Below, one piece after another: positions 25,853 to 35,533 of a DNA stretch of 64,000 nucleotides. This stretch comes from Actinomyces oris (GTDB taxonomy: Bacteria > Actinomycetota > Actinomycetes > Actinomycetales > Actinomycetaceae). How positions within the stretch are numbered: position 1 is the stretch's first letter; each line of letters begins with the position of its first letter. Location of the stretch: the NCBI RefSeq assembly GCF_006546825.1, contig NZ_VICC01000001.1, positions 312,191 through 376,190 on the forward strand, in the 5' to 3' direction. Below the pieces are notes generated by a model. That model did not search any database. It was not told the origin of the DNA and worked only from the letters and a program-made list of their open reading frames with translations. Both the position numbers and the translations under genes were made by a program.

Positions 25853-25928
25853 TGGTGGAGCCAACGGGACTCGAACCCGTAACCCCCTGCTTGCAAAGCA
25901 GGTGCGCTACCAATTGCGCCATGGCCCC
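25853..25928 (-). tRNA. tRNA-Ala (anticodon TGC), CCA end encoded
   Basis: The gene folds as a standard cloverleaf on the minus strand. The acceptor arm GGGGCCA pairs with TGGCTCC with one G-T pair. The anticodon loop is CTTTGCAAG with TGC, and the T arm contains GGTTCGAGTCC. The final CCA (25853-25855) is encoded. Confidence 0.95.
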
Positions 25929-25960
25929 TTAGGGAGAATGCTCACCAGTTCCGTCAACTG

Positions 25961-26095
25961 CTAGTCAACGGGGTCGGTGACCTCGGCCCACGCGGCCCGC
26001 TCCATACGGGCCGCCTCGAACCTGAGCCACGCGGCATAACCCGCAGCGGCCAGGAACGAAAAGACCGCGGCTGATACGACTGCACGGTTCCTCAT
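25961..26095 (-). CDS. DLW-39-type microprotein between two tRNA genes
   Basis: 44 residues with a near-perfect AGGAGG 5 bp before the ATG. It has one hydrophobic segment (about 6-24) followed by a charged stretch and the ending ERAAWAEVTDPVD. The tail matches the ending typical of DLW-39 family proteins (WAEATDPV). These tiny actinobacterial proteins are encoded close to gyrA and tRNA-Ile/tRNA-Ala, as here. The function is unknown. The strong ribosome-binding site and conserved position support a real gene. Confidence 0.85.
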   Translation of the reverse strand: MRNRAVVSAAVFSFLAAAGYAAWLRFEAARMERAAWAEVTDPVD

Positions 26096-26125
26096 GAAAC
26101 CTCCTCATCGTCTCACCGCGGACGG

Positions 26126-26199
26126 TGGGCCTAGCTGGACTCGAACCAGCGACCTCATCCTTATCAGGGATGCGCTCTAACCAACTGAGCTATAGGCCC
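26126..26199 (-). tRNA. tRNA-Ile (anticodon GAT)
   Basis: The minus strand folds as a 74-nt cloverleaf. GGGCCTA pairs with TAGGCCC, the anticodon loop CTGATAA contains GAT, and the T arm is GGTTCGAGTCC. CCA is not encoded (CCG follows). It lies between gyrA-DUF3566 and tRNA-Ala, the common actinobacterial order. Confidence 0.95.
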
Positions 26200-26248
26200 T
26201 TGCGACCGGAGAAGATTAACCTGTCCGGCTATCGCAGACCAAATCCGA

Positions 26249-26746
26249 TCACTCGTCCGCAAGCGTGAGATGGATCCCACCGACGAGGGTGGCGGTGATG
26301 TTGTAGAGAAAGGCGCCCAGCGTGGTCAGAGCGGTCACCAGCACGATATCCACCACGGCGACAATCGTGGAGACGGCCAGAGCCCGCGGCAGCTCGAGGT
26401 AGGCCACGATCGCGGAGAAGGTGTTGGAGCGCTCACCGGCCACCGTCTTGACGAGCTCCTCGATGGTGGAGAACACATGCATGGCGTCGAGCATGAACCA
26501 CACGACCGCCGTGGCGACGATGAGCATGATGCCCGCGGCGAAGCTGAGCAGGAAGCTCGCCTTCATCACTGACCAGGGGTCGACCCGGGTCAGGGCCAGA
26601 CGCACGCGGCGCGGCCCGGCGATGGTCTTCTTGCTCTTCTTGCTCTTGCCGCCCGACGCGCTGCCGGAGGCATCCGCGCCACCCACAATGGATGCGGCAC
26701 CTGCGGACTGCCCACCGTCAGGGGACATGGAAACCGGCTGGCTCAT
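26249..26746 (-). CDS. DUF3566 membrane protein (Rv0007-like)
   Basis: 165 residues. The first 40 are Gly/Ser-rich and end in a Lys cluster (GGKSKKSKK). The DUF3566 domain follows: [22 protein letters not shown], two membrane helices (about 65-85 and 128-152), and the C-terminal [10 protein letters not shown]. The start overlaps the gyrA stop by 4 bp, so it is co-translated with gyrA. This is the Rv0007 position in mycobacteria. It is thought to act in the membrane near the divisome or septum, but that role is not proven by this sequence. Confidence 0.92.
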   Translation of the reverse strand: MSQPVSMSPDGGQSAGAASIVGGADASGSASGGKSKKSKKTIAGPRRVRLALTRVDPWSVMKASFLLSFAAGIMLIVATAVVWFMLDAMHVFSTIEELVKTVAGERSNTFSAIVAYLELPRALAVSTIVAVVDIVLVTALTTLGAFLYNITATLVGGIHLTLADE

Positions 26747-29424
26747 GCTTCGACCTCACTCTCGTTGTCTTCCAACGCTACCGTGTCCGCCGCTGAGTCC
26801 GCAGGAGAGTCGTCAGTGTCACCTTCCGGGGCCTGGAGAGCCTGGGCCTGGTCGGTGGAGTCCGCAGAGTCGGCACTCGGGGCGCTATCGGCGGCATCGA
26901 CCGCCTCCTCCATGTCCCGTTCAGTGCTGCGGGCCACCGCGATGATGCGGTCTCCGGCGTCGGGCTTGGCGAAAGTCACGCCCTGCGTGGTCCGACCGGT
27001 CCGCGAGACCTCGACGACGGCGGAGCGGACCACCTTGCCCGAGGCCATGATGCACAGGACCTCGTCCCCGGAGTCGGTCACCAAGGCGCCCACGAGGTTG
27101 CCTCGGGCCTCGACGAGGTTGGCGACCTTGACGCCCAGACCGCCACGGCCCTTGACGGGGTAGTCGACGACGTTGGTGCGCTTGGCGTAGCCGCCCTCCG
27201 TGACGACGAACAGGTCCGCGTCCTGCCAGGAGGGGTCGACGACGTCCATGGCCAGCAGGTAGTCGTCCTCACGGAAGCGCATGCCGGTGACGCCGCTGGT
27301 GGCCCGGCCCGTGGGGCGCAGGGTGTCGTCGTCGGCGTGGAAGCGCAGCGACTGGCCGGCGCGGGAGACCAGCAGGAGGTCCTGCCCGGTGCTCAGGAGG
27401 CGGGCGGAGACGAGCTCGTCGTAGTTGCCCTCGTCGTCCTGGCGCAGGTTGATGGCGATGACGCCGCCGGAGCGGTTGGAGTTGTACTCGCTCAGGCGGG
27501 TCTTCTTCACCAGGCCGCGGCGGGTGGCCAGGACCAGGTAGTCGGCCTGGTCGTAGTCCTGGAGCTCCATGACCTGGGCGATCTCCTCGCCGGGCTGGAA
27601 GGCCAGGAGGTTGGCCACGTGCTGGCCCTTGGAGTCGCGCCCGCCCTCGGGCAGCTCGTAGCCCTTGGCGCGGTAGACGCGTCCGTAGTTGGTGAAGAAC
27701 AGCAGCCAGCGGTGCGTCGTGGTGACGAAGAAGTGGTCGACGACGTCGTCCTCGCGCAGCGTGGCCCCACGGATGCCCTTGCCGCCGCGGTGCTGGGAGC
27801 GGTAGGAGTCGGTGCGGGTGCGCTTGGCGTAGCCGGAGCGGGTGATGGTGACGACCACGTCCTCCTCGGGGATGAGGTCCTCCATGCTCATCTCGCCGTC
27901 GAAGGGCACGATCCGGGTGCGGCGCTCGTCGCCGTACTTCTCGACGATCTCGGCCAGCTCGTCGGAGACGATGCCCCGCTGGCGCTCCGGGGAGGCGATG
28001 ATCTCGCGCAGGTCCTTGACGCGGGCGCGCAGTTCGTCGGACTCCTCCTGGATCTTGAGGCGCTCCAGGGCGGCCAGACGGCGCAGCTGGAGGGAGAGGA
28101 TGGCCTCGGCCTGGGCCTCGTCGACGTCCAGCAGGCCCATGAGGCCGGTGCGGGCCTCCTCGGTGGTGGGCGAGCGCCGGATGAGGGCGATGACGGCGTC
28201 GAGGGCGTCGATGGCCTTGAGCAGGCCCTCGAGGATGTGGAGGCGCTCCTCGGCCTTGCGCAGGCGGAAGCGGGAGCGGCGCACGATGACGTCGATCTGG
28301 TGGGCGACCCAGTGGCGCACGAAGCCGTCCAGGCTCAGGGTGCGCGGCACCCCGTCGACCAGGGCGAGCATGTTGGCCGGGAAGTTGTCCTGGAGCTGAG
28401 TGCGCTTGTAGAGGTTGTTGAGGACCACCTTGGCGACGGCGTCGCGCTTGAGGACGATGACCAGTCGCTGACCGGTGCGCCCAGAGGTCTCGTCACGGAT
28501 GTCGGCGATGCCGGTGACCTGGCCGTCGCGCACGAGCTGGGCGATCTTGTCGGCCAGGTTGTCGGGGTTGACCTGGTAGGGCAGCTCAGTGACCACGAGG
28601 CACTGGCGGCCCTGGATCTCCTCGACGTTGACCACGGCCCGCTGCGTGATGGATCCGCGGCCGGTGCGGTAGGCGTCCTCGATGCCCCGCCGGCCCAGGA
28701 TGGTGGCGCCGGTGGGGAAGTCGGGTCCGGGGATCCGCTCGATGAGGGCGTCGAGCAGTTCCTCACGCGAGGCGTCGGGGTGCTCGAGATACCACTGGGC
28801 TCCGCGGGCGACCTCGCGCAGGTTGTGCGGCGGGATGCGGGTGGCCATGCCGACGGCGATACCCTCGGAGCCGTTGACCAGGAGGTTGGGGAACCTCGAC
28901 GGCAGGATGACCGGCTCCTGGTTGCGTCCGTCGTAGTTGTCCTGGAAGTCGACGCTGTCCTCGTCGATGTCCCGGAGCATCTCCATGGCCAGGGGCGCCA
29001 TCTTGCACTCGGTGTACCGGGGGGCGGCGGGCCCCAGGTTGCCGGGGGTGCCGAAGTTCCCCTGGCCGGCCACCAGCGGGTAGCGCAGCGACCACCACTG
29101 GACCAGGCGGGCCAGGGCGTCGTAGATGGCGCTGTCGCCGTGGGGGTGGTAGGTCCCCATGACGTCGCCGACGATGCGCGAGGACTTGGAGAAGGAGGCG
29201 GTGGGGCGGTAGCCGCCGTCGTACATGGCGTACAGGACGCGGCGGTGGACCGGCTTGAGCCCGTCGCGTACGTCGGGCAGGGCCCGGCCCACGATGACGC
29301 TCATCGCGTAGTCGAGGTAGGAGCGCTGCATCTCCATCTGGAGGTCGACCGGCTGGATGCGCTCGGGGGCGGGTGCGTTCGTCGCTCCCTCGTCACCGAT
29401 GATCTCTTCAACTTCGTCGCTCAC
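26743..29424 (-). CDS. gyrA: DNA gyrase subunit A
   Basis: 893 residues from GTG 29424 with a GAAGGA site. The catalytic tyrosine is in APRYTE (about 131). The QRDR has GDSAIYD, with Ser and Asp at the positions where quinolone resistance usually arises, so this is the sensitive form. The GyrA box QHRGGKG (about 544) identifies gyrase rather than topoisomerase IV. Six beta-pinwheel blades fill the C-terminal domain. A 60-residue Asp/Ala-rich acidic tail ends the protein. It works with GyrB, encoded 68 bp upstream, to add negative supercoils. Confidence 0.98.
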   Translation of the reverse strand: MSDEVEEIIGDEGATNAPAPERIQPVDLQMEMQRSYLDYAMSVIVGRALPDVRDGLKPVHRRVLYAMYDGGYRPTASFSKSSRIVGDVMGTYHPHGDSAIYDALARLVQWWSLRYPLVAGQGNFGTPGNLGPAAPRYTECKMAPLAMEMLRDIDEDSVDFQDNYDGRNQEPVILPSRFPNLLVNGSEGIAVGMATRIPPHNLREVARGAQWYLEHPDASREELLDALIERIPGPDFPTGATILGRRGIEDAYRTGRGSITQRAVVNVEEIQGRQCLVVTELPYQVNPDNLADKIAQLVRDGQVTGIADIRDETSGRTGQRLVIVLKRDAVAKVVLNNLYKRTQLQDNFPANMLALVDGVPRTLSLDGFVRHWVAHQIDVIVRRSRFRLRKAEERLHILEGLLKAIDALDAVIALIRRSPTTEEARTGLMGLLDVDEAQAEAILSLQLRRLAALERLKIQEESDELRARVKDLREIIASPERQRGIVSDELAEIVEKYGDERRTRIVPFDGEMSMEDLIPEEDVVVTITRSGYAKRTRTDSYRSQHRGGKGIRGATLREDDVVDHFFVTTTHRWLLFFTNYGRVYRAKGYELPEGGRDSKGQHVANLLAFQPGEEIAQVMELQDYDQADYLVLATRRGLVKKTRLSEYNSNRSGGVIAINLRQDDEGNYDELVSARLLSTGQDLLLVSRAGQSLRFHADDDTLRPTGRATSGVTGMRFREDDYLLAMDVVDPSWQDADLFVVTEGGYAKRTNVVDYPVKGRGGLGVKVANLVEARGNLVGALVTDSGDEVLCIMASGKVVRSAVVEVSRTGRTTQGVTFAKPDAGDRIIAVARSTERDMEEAVDAADSAPSADSADSTDQAQALQAPEGDTDDSPADSAADTVALEDNESEVEA

Positions 29425-29492
29425 AGGATTCCTTCGTGTTCAGAGGAGGTCGCCAGCCGCGGGCCGGCGCTTCACGTGTGGCTCGGTGCCGC

Positions 29493-31520
29493 TCAGATGT
29501 CCAGGAAGCGGACGTCGGAGGCGTTACGCTGGATGAAGGAGCGCCGCTGCTCGACGTCGTCGCCCATGAGGATCGCGAAGGTCTCGTCGGCGTCGGCCGC
29601 CTCATCGAGCGTGACCTGCTTGAGGATCCGGGTGGTGGGGTCCATGGTCGTCTCCCACAGCTCGTGGTCGTTCATCTCGCCCAGACCCTTGTAGCGCTGG
29701 ATCCCGCCGTCCTTGGGCAGGCGGCGGCCCTGCTCCTGTCCGGCGGCCAGGAGCTTGTCGCGCTCGGCGTCGGAGTAGGCGAACTCGTGCTCGGCGTTGG
29801 ACCACTTGAGCCGGTAGAGCGGCGGCATGGCGATGTAGGTGTGGCCGTGTTCGATGAGGGGCCGCATGTAGCGGAACAGGAGGGTCAGCAAGAGGGTGGC
29901 GATGTGCTGGCCGTCGACGTCGGCATCGGCCATGATGACGATCTTGCCGTAGCGCAGCTTGGCGATGTCGAAGTCCTCGCCGATTCCGGTGCCGAAGGCG
30001 GTGATGAGGCTGCGGATCGTGTCGGAGGACAGGGCCCGGTCCAGGCGCGCCTTCTCCACGTTGAGGATCTTGCCGCGGATCGGCATGATCGCCTGGTGCT
30101 CGGGGTCGCGGCCGCCGACGGCGGAGCCACCGGCGGAGTCTCCCTCGACGATGAAGATCTCGGAGTCCGCGGCGTTCTTCGAGGAGCAGTCGCGCAGCTT
30201 GCCGGGCATGGAGGCCGACTCCAGGACGCCCTTGCGGCGGGTGGCCTCGCGGGCCTTGCGGGCGGCCAGACGCGCGGCGGCGGCCTGGGAGGCCTTGGTG
30301 ATGATGGCGCGGGCGTCACCGGGGTGGGAGTCCAGCCAGTCGCCGAGCTGGGCGTAGACCGTCTGCTGGACGAAGGTGCGTGCCTCGGTGTTGCCGAGCT
30401 TGGTCTTGGTCTGGCCCTCGAACTGCGGCTCGGAGAGCTTGACGGAGATGACGGCGGTCAGCCCCTCACGGATGTCATCACCGGTGAGGTTGTCGTCGCG
30501 CTCCTTGAGCAGGCCCTTGTCCCGGGCGTACTTGTTGACCAGGGTGGTCAGGGCCGTGCGGAAGCCCTCCTCGTGGGTGCCGCCCTCGGTGGTGTTGATC
30601 GTGTTGGCGTAGGTGTGGACCGACTCCGAGTAGGCGCTGGTCCACTGCATGGCGATCTCCAGGCTGATGGAGTGGTTCTCGCCCAGAGACTGCTCGGCCT
30701 CGAAGTCGATGATCTCGGGGTGGATGAGCTCGGCCTTCTTGGACTTGTTGAGGAAGGCGACGTAGTCACGCAGGCCGTGCTCGTAGCAGTAGGAGTCGGT
30801 GCGGAAGCCGACCTCGGGGGCGTCGGGGGCGGAGTCGTCCCCGGCGATCTCGTCGCCGGCGTCCTGGACGCCGAGGCGCTCATCGGTCAGGGTGATGCGC
30901 AGGCCCTTGTTGAGGAAGGCCATCTGCTGGAAGCGACGGCGCAGCGTCTCATAGTCGAAGTCGACCGTCTCGAAGATGGTCGGGTCCGGGTAGAAGGTTT
31001 GAGTGGTACCGGTGGAGTCGGTGGCCTCGCCCTTGACGAGCTCGGTGATGGGGCGGCCGCCGTCGGCGAAGGACATGCGCCACACGAAGCCCTGCCGGCG
31101 GACCTCGGTGTCCACCCGGGTGGACAGGGCGTTGACCACGGAGATGCCCACACCGTGCAGACCGCCGGAGACGGCGTAGCCACCGCCTCCGAACTTGCCG
31201 CCGGCGTGCAGGATCGTCATGACGACCTCGACGGTGGGCTTGTGCTCGGTGGGGTGCTCGTCGACCGGGATGCCGCGGCCGTTGTCACTGACGCGCACGC
31301 CGCCGTCGGCCAGGATGGTGACCTCGATGTGGTCGCAGTAGCCGGCCAGGGCCTCGTCGACGGAGTTGTCGACGACCTCGTAGACGAGGTGGTGCAGGCC
31401 CCGCTCACCGGTGGAACCGATGTACATGCCGGGGCGCTTCCGGACCGCTTCGAGCCCTTCGAGGACGGTGATGTCCGAGGCTCCGTAATCGTGATTCACA
31501 GTGGCGTCCTGGTCAGACAC
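29493..31520 (-). CDS. gyrB: DNA gyrase subunit B
   Basis: 675 residues from GTG 31520 behind GAGGAGC. The GHKL ATPase domain has [20 protein letters not shown] and DNGRGIPV. The Toprim domain has [22 protein letters not shown] and [10 protein letters not shown]. The C-terminal GyrA-contact region has [10 protein letters not shown]. An inserted acidic stretch at about 215-230 ([18 protein letters not shown]) is a local peculiarity. It forms the ATP-driven gyrase with GyrA. Confidence 0.98.
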   Translation of the reverse strand: MSDQDATVNHDYGASDITVLEGLEAVRKRPGMYIGSTGERGLHHLVYEVVDNSVDEALAGYCDHIEVTILADGGVRVSDNGRGIPVDEHPTEHKPTVEVVMTILHAGGKFGGGGYAVSGGLHGVGISVVNALSTRVDTEVRRQGFVWRMSFADGGRPITELVKGEATDSTGTTQTFYPDPTIFETVDFDYETLRRRFQQMAFLNKGLRITLTDERLGVQDAGDEIAGDDSAPDAPEVGFRTDSYCYEHGLRDYVAFLNKSKKAELIHPEIIDFEAEQSLGENHSISLEIAMQWTSAYSESVHTYANTINTTEGGTHEEGFRTALTTLVNKYARDKGLLKERDDNLTGDDIREGLTAVISVKLSEPQFEGQTKTKLGNTEARTFVQQTVYAQLGDWLDSHPGDARAIITKASQAAAARLAARKAREATRRKGVLESASMPGKLRDCSSKNAADSEIFIVEGDSAGGSAVGGRDPEHQAIMPIRGKILNVEKARLDRALSSDTIRSLITAFGTGIGEDFDIAKLRYGKIVIMADADVDGQHIATLLLTLLFRYMRPLIEHGHTYIAMPPLYRLKWSNAEHEFAYSDAERDKLLAAGQEQGRRLPKDGGIQRYKGLGEMNDHELWETTMDPTTRILKQVTLDEAADADETFAILMGDDVEQRRSFIQRNASDVRFLDI

Positions 31521-31846
31521 GTGTCAGTTGCTCCTCAATCTGTGCGCATCGGGACCTCAGTGGTCCGATGTCTCCGTCCGGCCCCTTCACACGACGATCC
31601 TGAGGAGGATCGTGCGCACACGTAGGTGGGTACATCAGGACGGTCCTGGGCGCACCTTGGGCGGTTTCACCGCATTCTAGCGTAGATGGGCCCGTGAACC
31701 GTTGTGCCGTGAACAGCTGGGGGCGTGCCCGTGGTCACCTCTGTCCCGCGTGGATCGGCGCGCCGCCCGATTCCTGGCGCCCGAACCGTGTCTTTCCCAC
31801 GACGACGGCCGCGGCCGGTGCGTTGACAATGATACCCGCGCCCCCG
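31521..31846 (-). promoter_or_regulatory. gyrB upstream region
   Basis: These 326 bp hold no recognisable gene. A TAGAAT -10-like hexamer on the minus strand (31679-31674) has a weak ACGGTT at -35 position, 17 bp away. It would give a gyrB leader of about 145 nt. Direct evidence for supercoiling-dependent control is not visible. Confidence 0.4.
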
Positions 31847-32524
31847 CTACCCGTAGGTATCGCGCGGACCACGGGTGCCGCGCAGGCCGACTCCGCGGCG
31901 CTTCCAGGTCGGGCCGGCCGGCCCCAGGATCCGCAGCTCCACCGCGTCGCCGGTGCTGATCCCTCCGGCCTGGCGGCCGCCGGGCCCCGAGCGCAGGGCC
32001 TCGACGATCCTGGCCTCGATGGTGGGTTGGAGGAGCCGCAGCTGCTGGGCCCAGCTCGAGGACGAGGCGCGCAGGGTGATGCGACCGGCGTCGAAGGACT
32101 CGATGGTGCAGTGCTCGGCGACCTGATCGCCCACGATGGCCCGCCACCGGGCGACGACGCCGGCCACCGCGAGCTTTCCGGCCCAGCCGTTGTCGGCCAC
32201 CATGCGGCGCAGCTCGCGCTGGCCGGTGCGGGGGTCGAAGGGGGTGGGGCCGGGCCGATCGCGTCCCCGCGCCAGTCCGGGGCCGCGGTCGGCCGGATCG
32301 TCGGGGTTCTGTCCCAGGGCCCGGGCCAGCTCGCGACGCTGGTCCCAGGGCGCCGCCGGCTGCGCGTCCTTGCCCCCGGAACCGCCGGCCGGCTCGCGCA
32401 GCCGGCGGGCCGGCACGCGGCTGTCGCCCTTCTCCCAGGCCTGGGCGCGCTGGCGGGTCAGGGCCCGCTGCGCCAGGACGTCGGGCAGTGGGCCATCGCC
32501 GGTGGACGCGGACGGCTCAGCCAC
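31847..32524 (-). CDS. DciA-like DUF721 protein
   Basis: 225 residues from GTG 32524, which overlaps the recF stop and has GAGGT upstream. A GTG at 32536 would add four residues. The N-terminal 110 residues are Arg/Pro/Gly-rich and probably disordered. The DUF721 domain follows: NGWAGKLAVAGVVARWRAIVGDQVAEHC and ITLRASSSSWAQQLRLLQPTI. DciA proteins load or activate the replicative DnaB helicase in most bacteria outside the DnaC-carrying groups. The location between recF and gyrB is the standard actinobacterial one. Confidence 0.88.
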   Translation of the reverse strand: MAEPSASTGDGPLPDVLAQRALTRQRAQAWEKGDSRVPARRLREPAGGSGGKDAQPAAPWDQRRELARALGQNPDDPADRGPGLARGRDRPGPTPFDPRTGQRELRRMVADNGWAGKLAVAGVVARWRAIVGDQVAEHCTIESFDAGRITLRASSSSWAQQLRLLQPTIEARIVEALRSGPGGRQAGGISTGDAVELRILGPAGPTWKRRGVGLRGTRGPRDTYG

Positions 32525-33734
32525 GGGTGACCTCACCGTCGGCCACGCGATACCGGGCGCCGGCGAGCTCGGCGGGGACGTCGTCGTCGACGGCGGCGGT
32601 CAGCAGGACCTGCTGGGCGCCGGCGACCATCTGGGCCAGGGCGCGACGGCGCTGCTCGTCGAGGGAGGCGAAGACGTCGTCGAGGATGAGGACCGGCTCG
32701 CCGTCCCCGCCGTAGGCGTCGATGTCAGTGCGCAGCATGTCGTAAGAGGCCAGGCGCAGTGCCAGGGCCAAGGACCACTGCTCGCCGTGGGAGGCGAATC
32801 CGCGGGCGGGCAGACCGGTCAGGAACAGACTCAGGTCGTCGCGGTGCGCCCCGACGAGGTTGGCGCCGCGGTCGATCTCGCGGGCGTGGAGCTCACCCAT
32901 GGCGCTCTCCAGGCGCGCGGCCAGGGCGGTCTCATCGAGGAGCGTCTCCTCGCCGGCGAGCCAGGCCGTCTCGTCGTGGGGGTCGGGCTCCGGGACTCCC
33001 TCATGGGTCAGCAGGCTCGAGCGGTAGGCGATCTGGGCTCGGGAGCGCTGCCCACAGGTCCCGGAGACGGTCTCGTAGGCGGAGGCCACCCAGGGGCGCA
33101 GGCGCCGCACGACGTCGACCCGGGCGGCGATGAGCCGGGCGGCCGCCGCGGCGAGCTGGGCGTCCCAGACCTCCAGGGTGGAGAGCATGGAGGAGGTCGA
33201 GGAGCGGGCCGCGCGCGCAGACTTCAGGAGGCTGGCGCGCTGGGCGAGGATCTTGTCGTGCTCGGCGCGCACCCCGGCCAGGCCCGGGCGCAGCGTGACG
33301 ACCAGGTCGTCGAGGAAGCCCCGGCGGACCCCGGGCTCGGCGCGCACCAGGGAGAGATCCTCGGGGGCGAAGACGACCGCGCGCAGCACCCCGAGCAGGT
33401 CGCGGGGCCGGCAGCCGCCCCGGTTGAGGCGGGCCCGGTTCGCCTTGCCGGCGATGATCTCGATCTCCAGGACGCTGGGTCTTTCCCCGTGGACGGCCCG
33501 GGCGCGCACGACGGCGCCGGCCGGCTGGGCCTGCCCCGGTGCCGCCCGTCGGACGAGGGCGGTGTCCGCGCCGATCCGGTGGGAGGAGAGAGTCGCCAGG
33601 TAGACGATGGCCTCGACCAGGTTGGTCTTGCCCTGCCCGTTGGAACCGACGAAGGCGCTGGGGCCTGGCTCCAGGGACAGCACCAGGCTGCGGTAGGAGC
33701 GGAAGTCGTCCAGGGAGAGGTCAGAGACGTACAT
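32517..33734 (-). CDS. recF: DNA replication and repair protein RecF
   Basis: 405 residues. The SMC-like ATPase motifs are present: Walker A in FVGSNGQGKTNLVEAI (about 31-46), the signature region, and Walker B/D-loop in LILDDVFASLDEQRR (about 345-360). RecF acts with RecO and RecR to load RecA at gaps in single-stranded DNA. It starts 13 bp after dnaN, and its end overlaps dciA by 8 bp, so dnaN-recF-dciA are one unit. Confidence 0.96.
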   Translation of the reverse strand: MYVSDLSLDDFRSYRSLVLSLEPGPSAFVGSNGQGKTNLVEAIVYLATLSSHRIGADTALVRRAAPGQAQPAGAVVRARAVHGERPSVLEIEIIAGKANRARLNRGGCRPRDLLGVLRAVVFAPEDLSLVRAEPGVRRGFLDDLVVTLRPGLAGVRAEHDKILAQRASLLKSARAARSSTSSMLSTLEVWDAQLAAAAARLIAARVDVVRRLRPWVASAYETVSGTCGQRSRAQIAYRSSLLTHEGVPEPDPHDETAWLAGEETLLDETALAARLESAMGELHAREIDRGANLVGAHRDDLSLFLTGLPARGFASHGEQWSLALALRLASYDMLRTDIDAYGGDGEPVLILDDVFASLDEQRRRALAQMVAGAQQVLLTAAVDDDVPAELAGARYRVADGEVTRG

Positions 33735-33747
33735 GCCCCGTCGGGTC

Positions 33748-34878
33748 TCAGGCCCCGAAGCGGATCGGCATGAGCAGGTAGCGGAAGGAGGAGTCCTCGG
33801 TGCCCCCGATGGAGTCCATACCGGTGAGCACCGCGGGCTTCGAGGCGTGGGTGAAGTCGAGGCGGACGTAGGGCTGGTTGAGGGCGCCCAGGCCGTCGAG
33901 GAGGTAGCCGGGGTTGAAGGCGGTGGAGATGTCGTCGCCTTCGAGGTGGGCGACGAGCTGCTCGGTGGCCTGGGCGTCGTCGCCCTGTCCGGCGTCGAGC
34001 TCCAGGTTGCCCTGGGTGAAGGACATGTGGATGGGGGTGGAGCGGTCGGCGACGAGGCTGACGCGGCGCACGGCGGCCATGAGCTCGTCGGTGCCCACGG
34101 TGGCGTGGATCGAGGTGGACTCCGGGAAGAGGCGGCGCACCGGCGGGTAGTCGCCGTCGGTGAGCAGGGAGGTGGTGCGCCGGCCGCCGGCCTCGAAGCC
34201 GATGAGGCTGGAGGCGGCCGAATCGCTGCTGAGGGCCACGGTCACGTCTCCGGAAGAGGTCAGGGACTTGGCGACGTCGGAGAGGGTGCGGGCCTTGAGC
34301 AGGGCCGTGGTGGACAGCTCGGTGTTGGACGGCGACCAGGTCAGCTCCCGCATGGCAAGGCGGTAGCGGTCGGTGGCCATGAGGACCAGCGAGCTGCCCT
34401 CGACCTCGATCTGGACGCTGGTGAGCAGCGGCAGGGTGTCGTCGCGGGAGGCGGCGATGGAGACCTGTCCGACGGCGCGGGCCAGGTCGTGGGCGTCGAT
34501 CGTGCCGGCGACGGCGGGCATGACCGGCAGCGCCGGGTAGTCGTCGGCGGCCATGGCCGCCAGGGAGAAGCGGGCCGATCCGCAGGAGACGGCGACCTTG
34601 TTGCCCTCGACCTCCAGGTCGACGGGCTTGTTCGGCAGCGCCTTGGCGATATCGGCCAGGAGGCGTCCAGAGACGAGGACGACGCCGTCCTCCTCGACGT
34701 CGGCGGCCACCTCGCAGTGGGCGGAGACCTCGTAGTCGAAGGAGGCCAGGACGAGGCTGGAGCCCTTGGCCTCCAGCCTGACTCCGGCGAGCACGGGTAC
34801 CGGCGGGCGGGCGGGCACGGATCGTGCAGTCCAGGTGACGGCTTCAGCGAGGATGTCTCGGTCAACCCTGAGCTTCAC
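33748..34878 (-). CDS. dnaN: DNA polymerase III beta sliding clamp
   Basis: 376 residues from GTG 34878 (MKLRVDRDILAEAVTWTARS), preceded by GGAGG. The normal clamp length and three repeated domains are visible. The end PIRFGA is part of the conserved C-terminal hydrophobic pocket region. The clamp is a ring dimer that tethers Pol III to DNA. It is downstream of dnaA after a 655-bp gap and next to recF. Confidence 0.97.
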   Translation of the reverse strand: MKLRVDRDILAEAVTWTARSVPARPPVPVLAGVRLEAKGSSLVLASFDYEVSAHCEVAADVEEDGVVLVSGRLLADIAKALPNKPVDLEVEGNKVAVSCGSARFSLAAMAADDYPALPVMPAVAGTIDAHDLARAVGQVSIAASRDDTLPLLTSVQIEVEGSSLVLMATDRYRLAMRELTWSPSNTELSTTALLKARTLSDVAKSLTSSGDVTVALSSDSAASSLIGFEAGGRRTTSLLTDGDYPPVRRLFPESTSIHATVGTDELMAAVRRVSLVADRSTPIHMSFTQGNLELDAGQGDDAQATEQLVAHLEGDDISTAFNPGYLLDGLGALNQPYVRLDFTHASKPAVLTGMDSIGGTEDSSFRYLLMPIRFGA

Positions 34879-35533
34879 GGTAGGTGCCTCCGTCAATCGT
34901 GGTCGGTCGGCCGGTAGGCGTCGTGGCACTACTGAGCCGAGAAAAAAACGTGGTGCCGGCAGGTCGCCGGCGGACAGTCGTCATGGGAACGGCGTCGCTG
35001 GGAACGCAGTCCTGGGTCGAGAGTGTAGACGGTAGTCCGTGGGAGCCACCCTGTCACCAGCGATCACCCATGCTCATCCCATGAGCCTCTCCGAATGACA
35101 AGCGCCCGGGGCCTGGTCCGGTCCCGTTGGCCGATCGTGCTTCGCGATTTCTTGTCATCTAGATCTGTAGGGGTAGTAGCACGTGTGGATGCTGGGGATA
35201 ACAGGATTTTTCGCCGTCATGACGCCAGTGACGCTGGGGAATGACACGTGGGTGGTTCTGGTGAGTCAGGCACCGTCTCGGTGGAGAGAGCGAATGACAT
35301 TCATGTCATTCCACAGCGGGGGTGCGCTACCTCCACAGCGACACGCTCGCTCCTCCACGTGCCCTCCTCAGCACCGTCCACAGCTGCGGTTGCCGTGGTC
35401 CGGTGAAGGCACTCTTGGCAACCATCCGCGCCGCTCGTTCCTCGCGGCGCTCCCGCCAGTCCCGTCCACGCCTTCGAGCACCTTTACCGGACCACATCTG
35501 TCAGTCGCGTGAATGATGCGTCCCCTCGTCGGC
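34879..35533. other. dnaA-dnaN intergenic region with degenerate DnaA boxes and a GAATGACA dyad
   Basis: The 655-bp gap has no gene. Two DnaA-box-like sites lie side by side at 35184-35192 (TGTGGATGC) and 35193-35201 (TGGGGATAA). Several CTCCACAG or GTCCACAG half-matches follow between 35308 and 35385. A perfect dyad GAATGACAT-TC-ATGTCATTC sits at 35292-35311, with single GAATGACA copies at 35093-35100 and 35239-35246. In many actinobacteria this gap is the origin. Here its boxes are weaker than those on the rpmH side, so it may be a secondary part of oriC or the dnaN control region. Confidence 0.6.

Noticed and set aside
27337-31625. Long plus-strand frames opposite gyrA and gyrB
   Set aside because: gyrA and gyrB are certain. 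The opposite frames are Gly/Val/Asp-rich shadows.
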